Numbered from the stretch's first letter, positions 8,187 to 18,507 are shown. The stretch is 64,000 bases of DNA from Phyllobacterium sp. T1293 (GCF_020731415.2 NZ_CP088273.1:873001-937000); one strand, 5' to 3'. The notes: generated by a model from the sequence alone, not told the origin. Numbers and translations are program-made.

Positions 8187-8557
8187 ATTGGCATGAAATA
8201 GTGATCTTCGGTACACATATGGCAGAGTGATTGGCAATGAGGGGGCAGCATTGGCGTCGGAAACTGGCGGACATTCCAGCATTGTTTGAGTTTTGTTGGC
8301 GACGCTTGAGCCATATAGTTTACTCATGTCGGCGGTTCAGCAAAAGAAGGCCGGAGAAGGGTAGCGATACAGGAATGTCGGATTTGTTTCTTGTCGATAG
8401 CATTTATCGTATTCTGTTGTGCGGTTATGTTAGTTCAACGCAATTAATCCGCAATTGTACTCTGGCATCTAAGAATTTTCTCTAGACGCCTCTCTCGTAG
8501 AGACCTAAAACAACACGAGGATCACGGTTAGGTTACATTTCTACATTTGAGGTGCGA
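8187..8557. other. Left flank of the T6SS cargo module
   Basis: 370 bases between the nitrilase-like gene and vgrG. One open frame (8231-8485) is not protein-like. The composition becomes more AT-rich here, marking the edge of the cargo module. No terminator or operator could be identified. Confidence 0.4.
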
Positions 8558-10753
8558 ATGGAATTTGACTTTACCAACGCGGGTTTGATTCAAGCTGACC
8601 GCATTCTCCGTATCTCGACCTCTCTCGGGACCGATGTTCTGCTTGCCGAGAAGGTTGATATCAGAGAAGAGGTCAATGGCCTTTTCGAAATCCATGTCGA
8701 CGTTAAATCCAAGCGAACCGATATCAAGCCCGAAGAGCTTGTCGGTACTGTTGCTGATATTTCGCTTGAGATTGCCTATGGCCAGCGGCGGCCATGGAAT
8801 GGGCTGATCACGGGATTTCGTGAAGGACCACCTGTCTCGCGCGGATTACGCTCTTATCGTCTGGTCATCCGTCCGCAATTGTGGCTGCTGTCACAACGTT
8901 CGGACTGCCGTATCTGGATGAACAAGACTACGGTGCAAATCGTCAAGATTCTTTTGAGCGAACATGGCATCAAGGCGGCTGTGACAGGTGGTGTCATCAG
9001 TCCACCAGCTCCGATCCATTATTCCGTTCAATGGAATGAAACGGATCTTGCCTATCTCACCCGGCGACTGGAATTCGATGGACTGTTCTATTGGTTCGAA
9101 CATACGGATGGCCAGCATACACTGCATGTCGCCAGCCATCCCTTTGGTTACACGGAAGGTCCAGATACGGATGTGCGGTTTGCGGCGGGCTCAACGGACA
9201 GGAACCACATCGCGGAATTTACCAGGGACTACCAGTTTACTCCGGGGAGACGTGCTGGCGGTGACTGGAACTTTGAAAAACCGCAAGGGCCGCAGGGTGC
9301 CGTGACACCATCACTGGTGTCCCTGCCGAAGAATGCCGAATACGAACTATTCCACTATCCGTCAAAGGCGATGGATCAGTCGTCCAATGATCTCGCCCTG
9401 AAACTACGCATGCAGGCAGTAGAGGCCGATCACGAAAAGATCGAAGGTAACTCAACTGTCCGGACACTCGCCGCAGGGCGCAAGTTCAAACCCTATGATG
9501 TTGCCCATCCCGATCATGCGTTTGAACCATATGTGATTACAGCCATCATCCATCAGATCGTAGATCATTCCTACGAGACGATTGAGGATGGCAAGCTTGA
9601 TTATTCTAACAGTTTTATTGCGCTTCCCGCGCGGCTTCCTGCAACGCCGCACCGAGTAACACCACAACCACGTATCGACGGATCGCAGGTTGCCATTGTC
9701 GCCGGGCCGGACCGTGAAGAAATCCATCCGGATGAATATGGGCGGATCAAGGTGTGGTTTCCATGGCAGCGCAAGCGTGCTGTGAAAGATGGTTCTGACA
9801 CCTGCTGGATTCGGGTGATGCAATCCTGGGCTGGCGGCGGTTTCGGCGCACAGGTCATTCCGCGCATCGGCATGGAGGTGATGGTCACCTATCTTGAAGG
9901 TGATCCTGATAGACCTGTCGTGACGGGTATCGTGCCCAATCCAAGCACGAAGGTGCCCTACAAGCTGCCGGAAAATAAGACAAAGTCGGTAATACGCAGC
10001 AACAGTCACAAAGCCGCTGGACACAATGAGATTTCACTTGAGGATGAAAAGGGGGAGGAGGAGCTTTTCCTTCATGCCCAGAAAAACATGGCAACCCGGG
10101 TTTTAAACAACAAGGTCAAGCGTATCGATCAGCACGATGTTGAAAGTATCGGTGGTAACCGAAACACTGAAATTCAAAAAAATCGACAAGAAAAGATACA
10201 CGGCTCTCTAAACCAGAGTGTTGGCGGTGGAGGTTCTCCATTAATGGCGATGCTTGGGAATATCGTTGCGGTAGGTGGCAAAGACTCAATCAATGGCTCT
10301 GCAGCCGTCAATAGCGATATGGTTAGCCAGTTTGCAAATTCTGTTGCTGCAATGGGAGCAGGATCAGAATTGGCATCATTAGCTGCCAACAGCGCGTTCG
10401 GGTCCGCAGGCGAACACAGAACTGAAGCAGGCAAGCAACAAACGAGTAAGGGCTCCACAATCGGAAATCTACTTTCGGTGCTTATGCCAATGTCAGGCAT
10501 TGTCAACTCTGTGATTGAAAAGTTCAGGTCGGACACGATCGGGCTTGCTCGAACCGAGCAGATTGGACTTTATAAAAACACCTCCGTAGGCCACACGATG
10601 ACGATCAATATCGGTGAAGAGTTTATTATCAAGTGTGGCGAGTCCAAATTGATGATGGATAAGAAGGGGAATGTCACTATCACTGGAACTAAATTCAATT
10701 TTGCCGCCAGCGGACATGTGCAGATCAACGGCAAGATTGTAGATATCAACTGA
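8558..10753 (+). CDS. vgrG: Type VI secretion spike protein VgrG
   Basis: 731 residues from ATG 8558 (GAGG at 8549-8552; a GTG two codons earlier is less likely). VgrG forms the trimeric spike of the T6SS that carries effectors out of the cell. The N-terminal gp27-like part (about 1-380) is followed by the hallmark gp5/OB-fold segments DEYGRIKVWFPWQ, CWIRVMQSWAG and GFGAQVIPRIGMEV, then YLEGDPDRPVVTG. The C-terminal part is the needle, ending GNVTITGTKFNF. Between residues about 552 and 663 the needle is interrupted by a Gly/Ala/Ser-rich, partly hydrophobic insert predicted helical. It is followed by a one-base overlap (TGATG) with the DUF2169 gene, so the cargo genes are co-translated. Confidence 0.95.
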   Translation: MEFDFTNAGLIQADRILRISTSLGTDVLLAEKVDIREEVNGLFEIHVDVKSKRTDIKPEELVGTVADISLEIAYGQRRPWNGLITGFREGPPVSRGLRSYRLVIRPQLWLLSQRSDCRIWMNKTTVQIVKILLSEHGIKAAVTGGVISPPAPIHYSVQWNETDLAYLTRRLEFDGLFYWFEHTDGQHTLHVASHPFGYTEGPDTDVRFAAGSTDRNHIAEFTRDYQFTPGRRAGGDWNFEKPQGPQGAVTPSLVSLPKNAEYELFHYPSKAMDQSSNDLALKLRMQAVEADHEKIEGNSTVRTLAAGRKFKPYDVAHPDHAFEPYVITAIIHQIVDHSYETIEDGKLDYSNSFIALPARLPATPHRVTPQPRIDGSQVAIVAGPDREEIHPDEYGRIKVWFPWQRKRAVKDGSDTCWIRVMQSWAGGGFGAQVIPRIGMEVMVTYLEGDPDRPVVTGIVPNPSTKVPYKLPENKTKSVIRSNSHKAAGHNEISLEDEKGEEELFLHAQKNMATRVLNNKVKRIDQHDVESIGGNRNTEIQKNRQEKIHGSLNQSVGGGGSPLMAMLGNIVAVGGKDSINGSAAVNSDMVSQFANSVAAMGAGSELASLAANSAFGSAGEHRTEAGKQQTSKGSTIGNLLSVLMPMSGIVNSVIEKFRSDTIGLARTEQIGLYKNTSVGHTMTINIGEEFIIKCGESKLMMDKKGNVTITGTKFNFAASGHVQINGKIVDIN

Positions 10754-11844
10754 TGCTCGGCGAGAACAAAACCCCATTTGCAGCTATTGGGTTCGAACAG
10801 GCTCACGTCAACGGCAATGATATGGGCGTGATCGCCGTCAGAGGACGTTATCGGGTTGAGCGAGATGGATCGTTAGAACTTCTATCTGCGCAAGAGATTG
10901 TTCTCGTTGACACTTATGCAGGCATTCCGCAATCCACACCGTTAGTTCAAGCAGCTGATCTCATTCCATTTAAGCCCGCAACTGATGTTACCGTTCTTGC
11001 AACGAGCTACCCGCCCAACGCAATCGCGCAGGATGTAACTTGGTTAGCAGGTGTCCGCATTGAAGAGTATAAATATGCTGTACGTGTCTTTGGTCAGCGC
11101 TATTGGGAAAGGCAAGGCAAAGACCTGAGGCCTGGAAGTCCTCAATTAGCGAAACCAACCCCGATTGATTATCGTTTTACTTGGAGTGATCTACACCTCG
11201 AGGAAATGCCGAGCGATCCCGCTCCCTACAATCCAGTCGGCGTAAGACTGCCCAATGATGATATTGATGCCGTGCTCAACGCTCCGATGGCGTTAATTCA
11301 GGCGTGGAATGATGAATCGTTCAATGCCAAGAATGCAATTAATACTCCCGCGGGATTCGCTCCTATAGCCCCATTTTGGAGAGATCGGCAGCAGTATGCC
11401 GGCACTTACAATGATGACTGGCAAAATAACCGTCACCCCCTGTTGCCGGTCGATTTCGACTACCGCTTTTATCAGTGTGCGCCACCGCAATTGATCATGG
11501 GTGGATTTCTCGTAGGTGACGAGGAAATTGAGTTGTTCAGGCTTCATGCCGAACTAGAGAGCATCGTTTTCCGACTGCCACGAATACAACCATATGCAAA
11601 ATTCCAATGGACCGATGAACGTGTTGTCCCAATGCGCCTTAATCTTGATGGTGTTCACATTGATGCAAGAGGCACAGACATTCTTGTAGATGTCACTTGG
11701 CGCGGCTGGTTGCCAATTTGTCCATCATTTTTCAGGATTGATCTGTTTGTCGCTCCGTTAGGTGATCTTGTCTGCTACGAAATGCCTTTTTCGGGTATCG
11801 ACGGACTGGAAGATGTCCATGCGGTAGATAAGGTCGTGGCATGA
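10753..11844 (+). CDS. DUF2169 T6SS adaptor/chaperone
   Basis: 363 residues of the DUF2169 family, proteins found between VgrG and PAAR-type effectors and thought to help load the effector on the spike. The family core is clear: GFAPIAPFWRDRQQYAGTYN (about residues 205-224), then NNRHPLLPVDFDYRFYQCAP, and the closing strands with P-L-G-D-L-V-C-Y-E-M-P. It starts in the vgrG stop codon and overlaps the next gene by four bases. Codon use is AT-richer than the surrounding chromosome, as for the whole module. Loading of the downstream nuclease is inferred from gene order. Confidence 0.85.
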   Translation: MLGENKTPFAAIGFEQAHVNGNDMGVIAVRGRYRVERDGSLELLSAQEIVLVDTYAGIPQSTPLVQAADLIPFKPATDVTVLATSYPPNAIAQDVTWLAGVRIEEYKYAVRVFGQRYWERQGKDLRPGSPQLAKPTPIDYRFTWSDLHLEEMPSDPAPYNPVGVRLPNDDIDAVLNAPMALIQAWNDESFNAKNAINTPAGFAPIAPFWRDRQQYAGTYNDDWQNNRHPLLPVDFDYRFYQCAPPQLIMGGFLVGDEEIELFRLHAELESIVFRLPRIQPYAKFQWTDERVVPMRLNLDGVHIDARGTDILVDVTWRGWLPICPSFFRIDLFVAPLGDLVCYEMPFSGIDGLEDVHAVDKVVA

Positions 11845-13253
11845 GTTTGCATCCGCCACGCGAAGGTAGCCGAGACACCTCCGAAGGTATAGTCATCTCA
11901 AAATATCCCGATGTTTGCCGTTCGCCGGTCTGTCCCATTCCATATACAATCGTTGCCAAGCAATCAGACGATGCCAATAGCTGCACGTCAGTTCGAATGA
12001 CAGGACAACGCGCGCACAATCAAGGATCAATCATAACGTGTTGCACCGGTGACGAACCGGGCACCGGCCTTGGAGTCAAATCTGGAACAGTAAGTTCCGT
12101 TTGTCACCGCAAAGAGCACTCAAATACGGTCCGCTTTGAAGGAAAGTGGGCAACTAGGCACGGCGACGAATGGTGGATGAACAACAAAAATACAGTTGGT
12201 AAACTCGTTTACCCCAAAAGCACTGAAAGCTTTGACCCAACGCCACCATTTATCGAAACCGACACGAGTGAGGTAAAGGCTACTTCTCAGCCGCAGGTTA
12301 TGCGTGACTTTGATATCGCCCCTGAACCGCTGATCCCGAACGCCGAGTACGCGTTTTTGGATACTGAAAAACTGAAGCCGATGGAAGAAAAACTTCCGAA
12401 GGACGTTCCCTCAAAGCCAGATGAAGGGGCAAAGAAAGAGCCTGGCAAACCTAGTTCGGGTAACCGTTTCTGGTCGGGCAACCTGCTGATGCTTCAACTG
12501 CTGCTTACCAGAGAAGCATTTAAGGGTCTTGAGCGTCAGAAAGAGCTTTATGACAAGGGGCCTCCGCTCACTCACCCCGATGGAACACCCATCGACCTTG
12601 ATGCTCCGAAACGACAGTTGATGCAGCAACTTGGTCTCAAGAATGAACAGGAACTCCAAGACTGGCTAAAACGGCAGCAAGAAGTAATAGTCAAGGAAGA
12701 TACACCGCCAAAACCGCAGGGACGAACGGACGGAAATATTTCGGTGAGAGGCAGAAAACGCCGCCGAAATTGCCTGTTGCGTCCTTATAAGGATGGTTGT
12801 GCTGATGCTCTGCCCTATACAACACCCCATCACGTTGTAGCTGATCGAGTTTTCCGGCAACCCGGTACAAATACGCTATATCCCGGCGGAATTTCTCACG
12901 CTGATGGTTTGACGCTGTGTGTAGAAGGTGGGACACCGATATTCAACGGTCCCTTGGCTAACGAACATGGGAAAATACATGGTATATATAATCGAGAGGA
13001 GGCACTTCTTGGTGCAGCTGGTAATCCAATTGGAACCGCAGAACTAGGAGCTCTTGAAGACAAAGGCGTTGCAGCAGCAGCAGCAGTCACGGGATGTGAT
13101 CCTGTTGCCATGAAAAAGCAGCTTCGAACATACCATCAAGGCCGAGGTTTATCACCAAATACAAGATTTCGCGCTGATCCGACTGGCCGTCTAAAACCAG
13201 ATCCTACCAATTTGGGTACGGGTTCAACAGGGACCGGAGCCGGTGGCTTGTAG
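11841..13253 (+). CDS. PAAR-like (DUF4150) T6SS effector with C-terminal HNH/EndoVII-type nuclease domain
   Basis: 470 residues. The N-terminus (about 15-125) is a DUF4150 PAAR-like tip domain with its cysteine-rich pattern (C26, C31, C48, C67, C68, C88) and P-D-V-C-x-S-P-x-C-P-I-P-Y. A Pro/Lys-rich linker and an amphipathic stretch (about 205-285) follow. The C-terminal part from about 310 has TPHHVVADRVF (His330, His331), L-C-V-E-G-G (359-364) and N-E-H-G-K-I-H (His376, His380), the layout of GHH-signature HNH/endonuclease VII toxin domains (Tox-GHH2 type). This is the expected architecture of a spike-delivered DNase that kills competitors. The exact toxin family is by recognition. A tail of Gly/Thr repeats ends the protein. 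Confidence 0.8.
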   Translation: MSLHPPREGSRDTSEGIVISKYPDVCRSPVCPIPYTIVAKQSDDANSCTSVRMTGQRAHNQGSIITCCTGDEPGTGLGVKSGTVSSVCHRKEHSNTVRFEGKWATRHGDEWWMNNKNTVGKLVYPKSTESFDPTPPFIETDTSEVKATSQPQVMRDFDIAPEPLIPNAEYAFLDTEKLKPMEEKLPKDVPSKPDEGAKKEPGKPSSGNRFWSGNLLMLQLLLTREAFKGLERQKELYDKGPPLTHPDGTPIDLDAPKRQLMQQLGLKNEQELQDWLKRQQEVIVKEDTPPKPQGRTDGNISVRGRKRRRNCLLRPYKDGCADALPYTTPHHVVADRVFRQPGTNTLYPGGISHADGLTLCVEGGTPIFNGPLANEHGKIHGIYNREEALLGAAGNPIGTAELGALEDKGVAAAAAVTGCDPVAMKKQLRTYHQGRGLSPNTRFRADPTGRLKPDPTNLGTGSTGTGAGGL

Positions 13254-13273
13254 GATATGGAGGAGTAACAATT

Positions 13274-14308
13274 TTGAATGCGAAGGTTCCAACTACTCTC
13301 GGCAATTGCTGTGCTGTCAATGATCGATTTTTGATCGTCGTCTCGTTTCCACATTCTGTCGCTCAAGATGAAGTTTACACGAGACTATTTTATTTGAACC
13401 TGGATCATCCCGAGCTGTGGCAGCATCGAGATTTACCCGGAGAAACCATCGTTTCAGTTTGCTTGCGGAAAGAACGCGAGGGTATCAAACGTGCAGGCTG
13501 TGCTCTGAGTAACGAGGGATTGGTGGAAATTGCAAATTCTTCTGAGGAAATAAGAGAAAAAATCCCCGACGCTGGTATTCGCGACCTTGAACCAGGGAGA
13601 CCAATTCTCGGTTATGTCAATAACATAAAAGAAATTGATGGGCAGCTGTTTGTCTGCGGATCATCCGGTCAAATATATCGACGCGACCCAGATAAATGGC
13701 AGGCAATTGACGGCGGTCTTGTAGCGAAGTCCCAATCCATTCAAAGTCGTATAGCACAGCGAGATAACGTACGCCGAGATAATGAAAGATTACGGGACAA
13801 TGTCAAAGATCAACTGGATATTCCAGAATTGATAGCCATTGACGGATTAAACGTGGATGGGGTGTATACGGTTGGCCTTGGCGGACAACTTTACTATTTC
13901 GACGGACGAGTTTGGAACAAGCAGAATACGAGTACGAAAGAGCACCTTCTCGATCTACATTGCGTATCTGATGATGAAGTTATCGTATCGGGCTACAGGC
14001 AAACGCTTCTCTCCGGTAATGCGCGCGATGGTTTCCAATTACTGCATGAATCGAACGAAGACATCAAATTTTGGTCCGTTCGTAAATTTCAAGGTGAGAT
14101 ATACGTTGGAACGGTGCAGGGGTTGCGTCGGTTCAACGGGTCAACTTTCGATATTATCCGTCAATCCGATATCGGTTTTGACGAGACAACGGTGATCCAG
14201 CAAATTGACAGTGTCAGCGACAGTTATCTCTGGATTGTTGGCGATAAACACGCCTTTCGCTATGACGGAAAAATTGTTCAGAAATTTCTACATCCCGACA
14301 ACGTATAA
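13274..14308 (+). CDS. Beta-propeller-like protein, putative immunity to the T6SS nuclease
   Basis: 344 residues, no signal peptide, directly after the effector. The chain is built from repeated four-strand units: L-F-V-C-G-S-S-G-Q-I-Y-R-R-D-P-D-K-W, then G-V-Y-T-V-G-L-G-G-Q-L-Y-Y-F-D-G-R-V-W, then I-Y-V-G-T-V-Q-G-L-R-R-F-N-G-S-T-F and W-I-V-G-D-K-H-A-F-R-Y-D-G-K, each ending in an aromatic or DGK-type turn as in WD40/Kelch-like blades. A charged, Arg/Asp-rich linker (about residues 155-180) interrupts the blades. Start is TTG at 13274, backed by GGAGGAG at 13259-13265. Immunity is inferred from position behind a toxin and the cytoplasmic location; no binding evidence exists. Confidence 0.6.
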   Translation: MNAKVPTTLGNCCAVNDRFLIVVSFPHSVAQDEVYTRLFYLNLDHPELWQHRDLPGETIVSVCLRKEREGIKRAGCALSNEGLVEIANSSEEIREKIPDAGIRDLEPGRPILGYVNNIKEIDGQLFVCGSSGQIYRRDPDKWQAIDGGLVAKSQSIQSRIAQRDNVRRDNERLRDNVKDQLDIPELIAIDGLNVDGVYTVGLGGQLYYFDGRVWNKQNTSTKEHLLDLHCVSDDEVIVSGYRQTLLSGNARDGFQLLHESNEDIKFWSVRKFQGEIYVGTVQGLRRFNGSTFDIIRQSDIGFDETTVIQQIDSVSDSYLWIVGDKHAFRYDGKIVQKFLHPDNV

Positions 14309-14640
14309 TTTGCGTTCAGGCTGGCTCATCACACGGACCGCTGATGCCAATGCGCAAGTGAAACCTGTCGAAGGGCGTCTGATGCGGCTGGACTGAAAGG
14401 TTTCATGAGCGCCGTTGAAGCCCTATCACAATGCGTAGGCTATGTGTTTACCGGCGGCATCAAATTCAAGCGTTCAAATATATTCAAAAAGTGTTCTCGA
14501 ATTTCAATCGATTCGGACAGCGGGCGTTTCAAAATTACATTCTGAATTTGTTTCTGAGGTTCCCCAATCTTGGGAAACCTCATTTCTAGCGAGTATTTTT
14601 CCGTTACGCCTCGGTCTGCCACTACAGGCCGCTGTAATAC
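14309..14640. other. Gene debris at the right edge of the T6SS module
   Basis: About 330 bases of AT-rich DNA with short protein-like fragments. On the plus strand, 14310-14396 reads RSGWLITRTADANAQVKPVE plus GRLMRLD and a stop, without a start of its own; eight bases after that stop an ATG at 14405 (with GAAAGG upstream) opens a 46-codon frame ending 14545. A 60-codon minus frame occupies 14440-14622. These look like remnants of older effector or immunity genes rather than complete genes. Confidence 0.4.
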
Positions 14641-17600
14641 TCAGCTGCAACCGCTCGTGCTGCCGCATGTGTCGCACTTCAAGCAGGTGCCGTTGCGCAC
14701 CATGGTGAAGTTTGAGCATTCGGAACAGCTGTCACCCGTGTAACCCTGCATCATCGATTTGATGCGGCGGTCTGACATGACCTTCTTGGCTTCAGCTTTG
14801 GCCTCCTCTGCAGTCGATTCCGCATTCTGATCATCGAACAGGGCCGAGGCAGCAGATGTATCTTCTTCCGTCTGATCCCTGGCGCGTTCCTCATATTCAC
14901 GCTTGAAGCCGGAGGCTTCTTCCTGCGCCTGGGCAATAACAGGTTTGGTGGCAACGGCAATGGAAGAGCGGGTTGCAAGAGCCGTTACATTGGAAGCCAT
15001 GGCTTTCGGTGCTGATGATGCGCCAAATCCCTTGGGATCGGGTGCGCCAGGGCTGACCATTTTGAGGATAGCGCCGCGGGTAAGACCCTTGGAAACCGGT
15101 TCAGTCTTACCCTCGGAAATACCACGGCCAAGCGAGGTATTGGAGAAGTCGGACTGATCGACATGGGCAAGATCATGGCGGTCGAGATAGGAGACAGCCA
15201 GTTCGCGGAACACATAGTCGAGGATCGACGTGGCGTTCTTGATCGCATCATTGCCCTGAACCATGCCTGCTGGTTCGAACTTGGTGAAGGTGAACGCCTC
15301 CACATATTCTTCCAGCGGCACGCCATATTGCAGGCCAAGCGAGATGGCGATGGCAAAGTTGTTCATCATCGCACGGAAAGCAGCACCTTCCTTGTGCATA
15401 TCGATGAAGATTTCACCGAGACGTCCATCATCAAATTCACCGGTGCGCAGATAGACCTTGTGGCCACCGACGACTGCCTTCTGGGTGTAACCCTTGCGGC
15501 GGTTCGGCAGTTTCTCGCGGTCATGAATGTACTTCTCGACGATGCGCTCGACGATCTTTTCAGTGACCTGAACCGCACGGGCAGCGGCCGGAGCCTCAAT
15601 CAGCGCCTCGATTGCATCATCCTCATCATCGTCCGCATCGGCGAGCAAAGAGGAGTTCAGCGGCTGTGACAGTTTTGAACCATCGCGGTAAAGGGCATTG
15701 GCCTTCAATGCCAACTTCCATGAGAGCATATAGGCGGACTTACAGTCGTCTACCGTCGCTTCATTGGCCATGTTGATCGTCTTGGAGATCGCCCCTGAAA
15801 TGAAGGGCTGGGCAGCGGCCATCATGCGGATGTGACTGTCAACCGAGAGATAGCGCTTGCCGATCTTGCCGCACGGATTGGCGCAATCGAACACCGGATA
15901 ATGCTCTTCTTTCAGGAAAGGCGCGCCTTCCAGCGTCATCGCACCGCAAATGTGGATGTTGGCGGCTTCGATTTCCTTCTTGGAGAAGCCGAGAGCCGGC
16001 AGCATTTCGAAGGAGAAATCGTTGAGCTGTTCATCGGTGAAGCCGAGGACGTTCTTGGCGAAGTCTTCACCAACGGTCCATTTGTTGACCGCAAACTTGA
16101 TGTCGAAGGCTGACTTCAGTGCCGTGTTGAGCGTTGCGATGATCTCATCGGTAAAGCCCTTGGCTTTCAACGAGCCGGGGTTGATCGCAGGTGCCTGATT
16201 GAGATTGCCGTGACCGACAGCATAGGCCTCGATTTCGGCGATCTGGCTTTCCGAATAGCCGAGTGTACGCAGGGCTTCCGGAACAGCACGGTTGATGATC
16301 TTGAAGTAACCGCCACCGGCAAGCTTCTTGAACTTGACCAGAGCAAAATCAGGCTCGATGCCTGTGGTATCGCAATCCATGACAAGGCCGATTGTGCCTG
16401 TCGGTGCAATAACAGTGGCCTGCGCATTGCGGTAGCCGTGCTTTTCGCCGAGTTCCAGAGCCTTGTCCCAAGCTGTGCGGGCATGGGTGATCAGGTCCTG
16501 GTCCGGGCAATCGGAAGCAATCAGCGCAACCGGGTTAACGGCGAGGCCTTCATAACCCTGTGTTTCGCCATGGGCAGCACGGCGATGGTTGCGAATGACG
16601 CGCAACATATTGGCAGCATTCGGGGCATAACCGGAGAAAGCACCCAGTTCCTTGGCCATTTCAGCCGAGGTTGCATAGGAAATGCCGGTCATAACGGCGG
16701 TGAGGGCACCGCCAATGGCGCGGCCTTCAGCACTGTCATAGGGAATGCCTGATGTCATCAGCAAACCGCCGATATTGGCATAGCCCAAGCCGAGTGTGCG
16801 GTATTCGTAGGAGAGTTTTGCAATTTCCTTCGAAGGGAACTGCGCCATCATCACGGAGATTTCGAGAACGATGGTCCATAGGCGTGCCGTGTGTTCGTAA
16901 CCTGTGATGTCGAACTTGCCGTCCTTGCCACGGTAGGTCAGCAGGTTGATCGATGCGAGGTTACAGGCCGTGTCATCAAGGAACATATATTCCGAGCACG
17001 GATTGGACGCGCGGATCGGGCCAGCTGCGGGGCAGGTGTGCCAATCATTCATCGTTGTGTTGAAGTGGAGGCCCGGATCAGCCGATGCCCATGCGGCATA
17101 GCCGATCTTTTCCCAGAGGTCGCGGGCTTTCAAAGTCTTCATGACCCTGCCGTCCTTGCGGGCGGTGAGGCTCCAGTCGCCATCATTTTCCACGGCGCGC
17201 AGGAATTCGTCCTTCAGCGAGACCGAATTGTTGGAGTTCTGACCTGCTACTGTGAGATAGGCTTCGGAATCCCAGTCGGTGTCATAGGTCTTGAAGTCGA
17301 TATCCGTGTAGCCCTGCTTGGCGAACTGGATAACGCGGTAAATGTAGTTTTCCGGAACCTGGTTCTTCTTGGCAGCCTTGATCTCGCGCTTGAGCGCCGG
17401 GTTCTTGGCTGGCTCATAGCAATCGCCATTATCGGCTTCGCAGTTGACGCAAGCCTTCATGATGGCAGCCAGATGCTGCTTGACGATCTTGGAACCGGTA
17501 ACGAGAGCGGCAACCTTCTGCTCTTCCTTCACCTTCCAGTCGATATATTCTTCGATATCCGGATGGTCGACATCAACAACCACCATCTTGGCGGCGCGGC

Positions 17601-18423
17601 GCGTGGTGCCGCCTGACTTGATGGCACCGGCTGCACGATCGCCGATTTTCAGGAAGGACATCAGACCGGAGGAACGTCCGCCGCCGGAAAGCTTTTCGCC
17701 TTCGCCACGCAGGAACGAGAAGTTGGAGCCAGTGCCGGAGCCATATTTGAACAGGCGGGCTTCACGCACCCACAGGTCCATGATGCCGCCTTCATTGACC
17801 AGATCGTCAGCGACGGACTGGATGAAGCAGGCATGCGGCTGGGGATGCTCGTAGGATGATTTTGACTTCGTCAGTTTGCCGGTATCAGGGTCGACGTAAT
17901 AATGGCCCTGACCGGGGCCGTCGATGCCATAAGCCCAATGCAGGCCGGTGTTGAACCATTGCGGGGAATTGGGCGCGACGCGCTGGGTGGCGAGCATATA
18001 GGCAAGCTCGTCGCGGAAGGCGAGGGCGTCTTTTTCCGAATCGAAATATTTGCCTTTCCAGCCCCAGTAGGTCCAGGTCCCGGCAAGACGATCAAAAACC
18101 TGGCGCGCATCCATTTCCGAGCCATAACGCTCATCGGCTGGTAGCGCTGCCAAGGCTTCTTCATCGGCAACCGAACGCCACAGCCATGAAGGGATGGAAT
18201 TTTCCTCAACCTTCTTCAGCTTGGCCGGTACGCCCGCCTTACGGAAATATTTCTGCGCGAGAATGTCGGCGGCCACCTGACTGAACTGGGCCGGCACATC
18301 AATGTTCTCCAGACGGAATACAACAGAGCCGTCAGGATTTTTGATCTCGCTCGTCGCTACGCGGAAATCGATCTCCGCATAGGCTGATTGATTCTCTTTG
18401 GTAAAACGCCGTTCGATCCGCAT
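14641..18423 (-). CDS. nrdJ: Vitamin B12-dependent (class II) ribonucleotide reductase
   Basis: 1260 residues, the long proteobacterial class II form. It reduces ribonucleotides to deoxyribonucleotides with adenosylcobalamin, supplying DNA precursors with or without oxygen. Diagnostic stretches: NSPQWFNTG and HACFIQSV near the N-terminus, [33 protein letters not shown] (the NPCSE active-site loop), APTGTIG and [13 protein letters not shown], and a C-terminal Cys-rich tail C-S-E-C-S-N-F and C-L-K-C-D-T-C-G that acts as the redox relay. The start MRIERRFT has AAGGA 10 bases upstream. The upstream region holds NrdR-box-like palindromes. It is transcribed alone. Confidence 0.97.
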   Translation of the reverse strand: MRIERRFTKENQSAYAEIDFRVATSEIKNPDGSVVFRLENIDVPAQFSQVAADILAQKYFRKAGVPAKLKKVEENSIPSWLWRSVADEEALAALPADERYGSEMDARQVFDRLAGTWTYWGWKGKYFDSEKDALAFRDELAYMLATQRVAPNSPQWFNTGLHWAYGIDGPGQGHYYVDPDTGKLTKSKSSYEHPQPHACFIQSVADDLVNEGGIMDLWVREARLFKYGSGTGSNFSFLRGEGEKLSGGGRSSGLMSFLKIGDRAAGAIKSGGTTRRAAKMVVVDVDHPDIEEYIDWKVKEEQKVAALVTGSKIVKQHLAAIMKACVNCEADNGDCYEPAKNPALKREIKAAKKNQVPENYIYRVIQFAKQGYTDIDFKTYDTDWDSEAYLTVAGQNSNNSVSLKDEFLRAVENDGDWSLTARKDGRVMKTLKARDLWEKIGYAAWASADPGLHFNTTMNDWHTCPAAGPIRASNPCSEYMFLDDTACNLASINLLTYRGKDGKFDITGYEHTARLWTIVLEISVMMAQFPSKEIAKLSYEYRTLGLGYANIGGLLMTSGIPYDSAEGRAIGGALTAVMTGISYATSAEMAKELGAFSGYAPNAANMLRVIRNHRRAAHGETQGYEGLAVNPVALIASDCPDQDLITHARTAWDKALELGEKHGYRNAQATVIAPTGTIGLVMDCDTTGIEPDFALVKFKKLAGGGYFKIINRAVPEALRTLGYSESQIAEIEAYAVGHGNLNQAPAINPGSLKAKGFTDEIIATLNTALKSAFDIKFAVNKWTVGEDFAKNVLGFTDEQLNDFSFEMLPALGFSKKEIEAANIHICGAMTLEGAPFLKEEHYPVFDCANPCGKIGKRYLSVDSHIRMMAAAQPFISGAISKTINMANEATVDDCKSAYMLSWKLALKANALYRDGSKLSQPLNSSLLADADDDEDDAIEALIEAPAAARAVQVTEKIVERIVEKYIHDREKLPNRRKGYTQKAVVGGHKVYLRTGEFDDGRLGEIFIDMHKEGAAFRAMMNNFAIAISLGLQYGVPLEEYVEAFTFTKFEPAGMVQGNDAIKNATSILDYVFRELAVSYLDRHDLAHVDQSDFSNTSLGRGISEGKTEPVSKGLTRGAILKMVSPGAPDPKGFGASSAPKAMASNVTALATRSSIAVATKPVIAQAQEEASGFKREYEERARDQTEEDTSAASALFDDQNAESTAEEAKAEAKKVMSDRRIKSMMQGYTGDSCSECSNFTMVRNGTCLKCDTCGSTSGCS

Positions 18424-18437
18424 CTGCTTCGTCCTTG

Positions 18438-18472
18438 TCTCTATATATAGTGTTCATCAGGCGCTATGTGAA
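18438..18472 (-). promoter_or_regulatory. Proximal nrdJ promoter overlapped by an NrdR-box-like palindrome
   Basis: On the minus strand TTCACA (18472-18467) and TATATA (18449-18444) are separated by 17 bases. The -10 lies inside 18438-18453, which reads TCTCTATATATAGTGT and matches the NrdR consensus ACACTATATATAGTGT at 14 of 16 positions. NrdR is the known zinc/nucleotide repressor of ribonucleotide reductase genes, so repression of nrdJ at this site is likely. Confidence 0.55.
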
Positions 18473-18507
18473 GAGTTCAGCGCACCAGAAACACAATCCC
18501 GCTCCAT

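Noticed and set aside
8231..8485. 84-codon frame before vgrG
   Set aside because: Not protein-like (rich in Arg, Cys, Ser without pattern), no ribosome-binding site.
16210..17616. 180- and 241-codon frames antisense to nrdJ
   Set aside because: Antisense shadows inside an unmistakable nrdJ.
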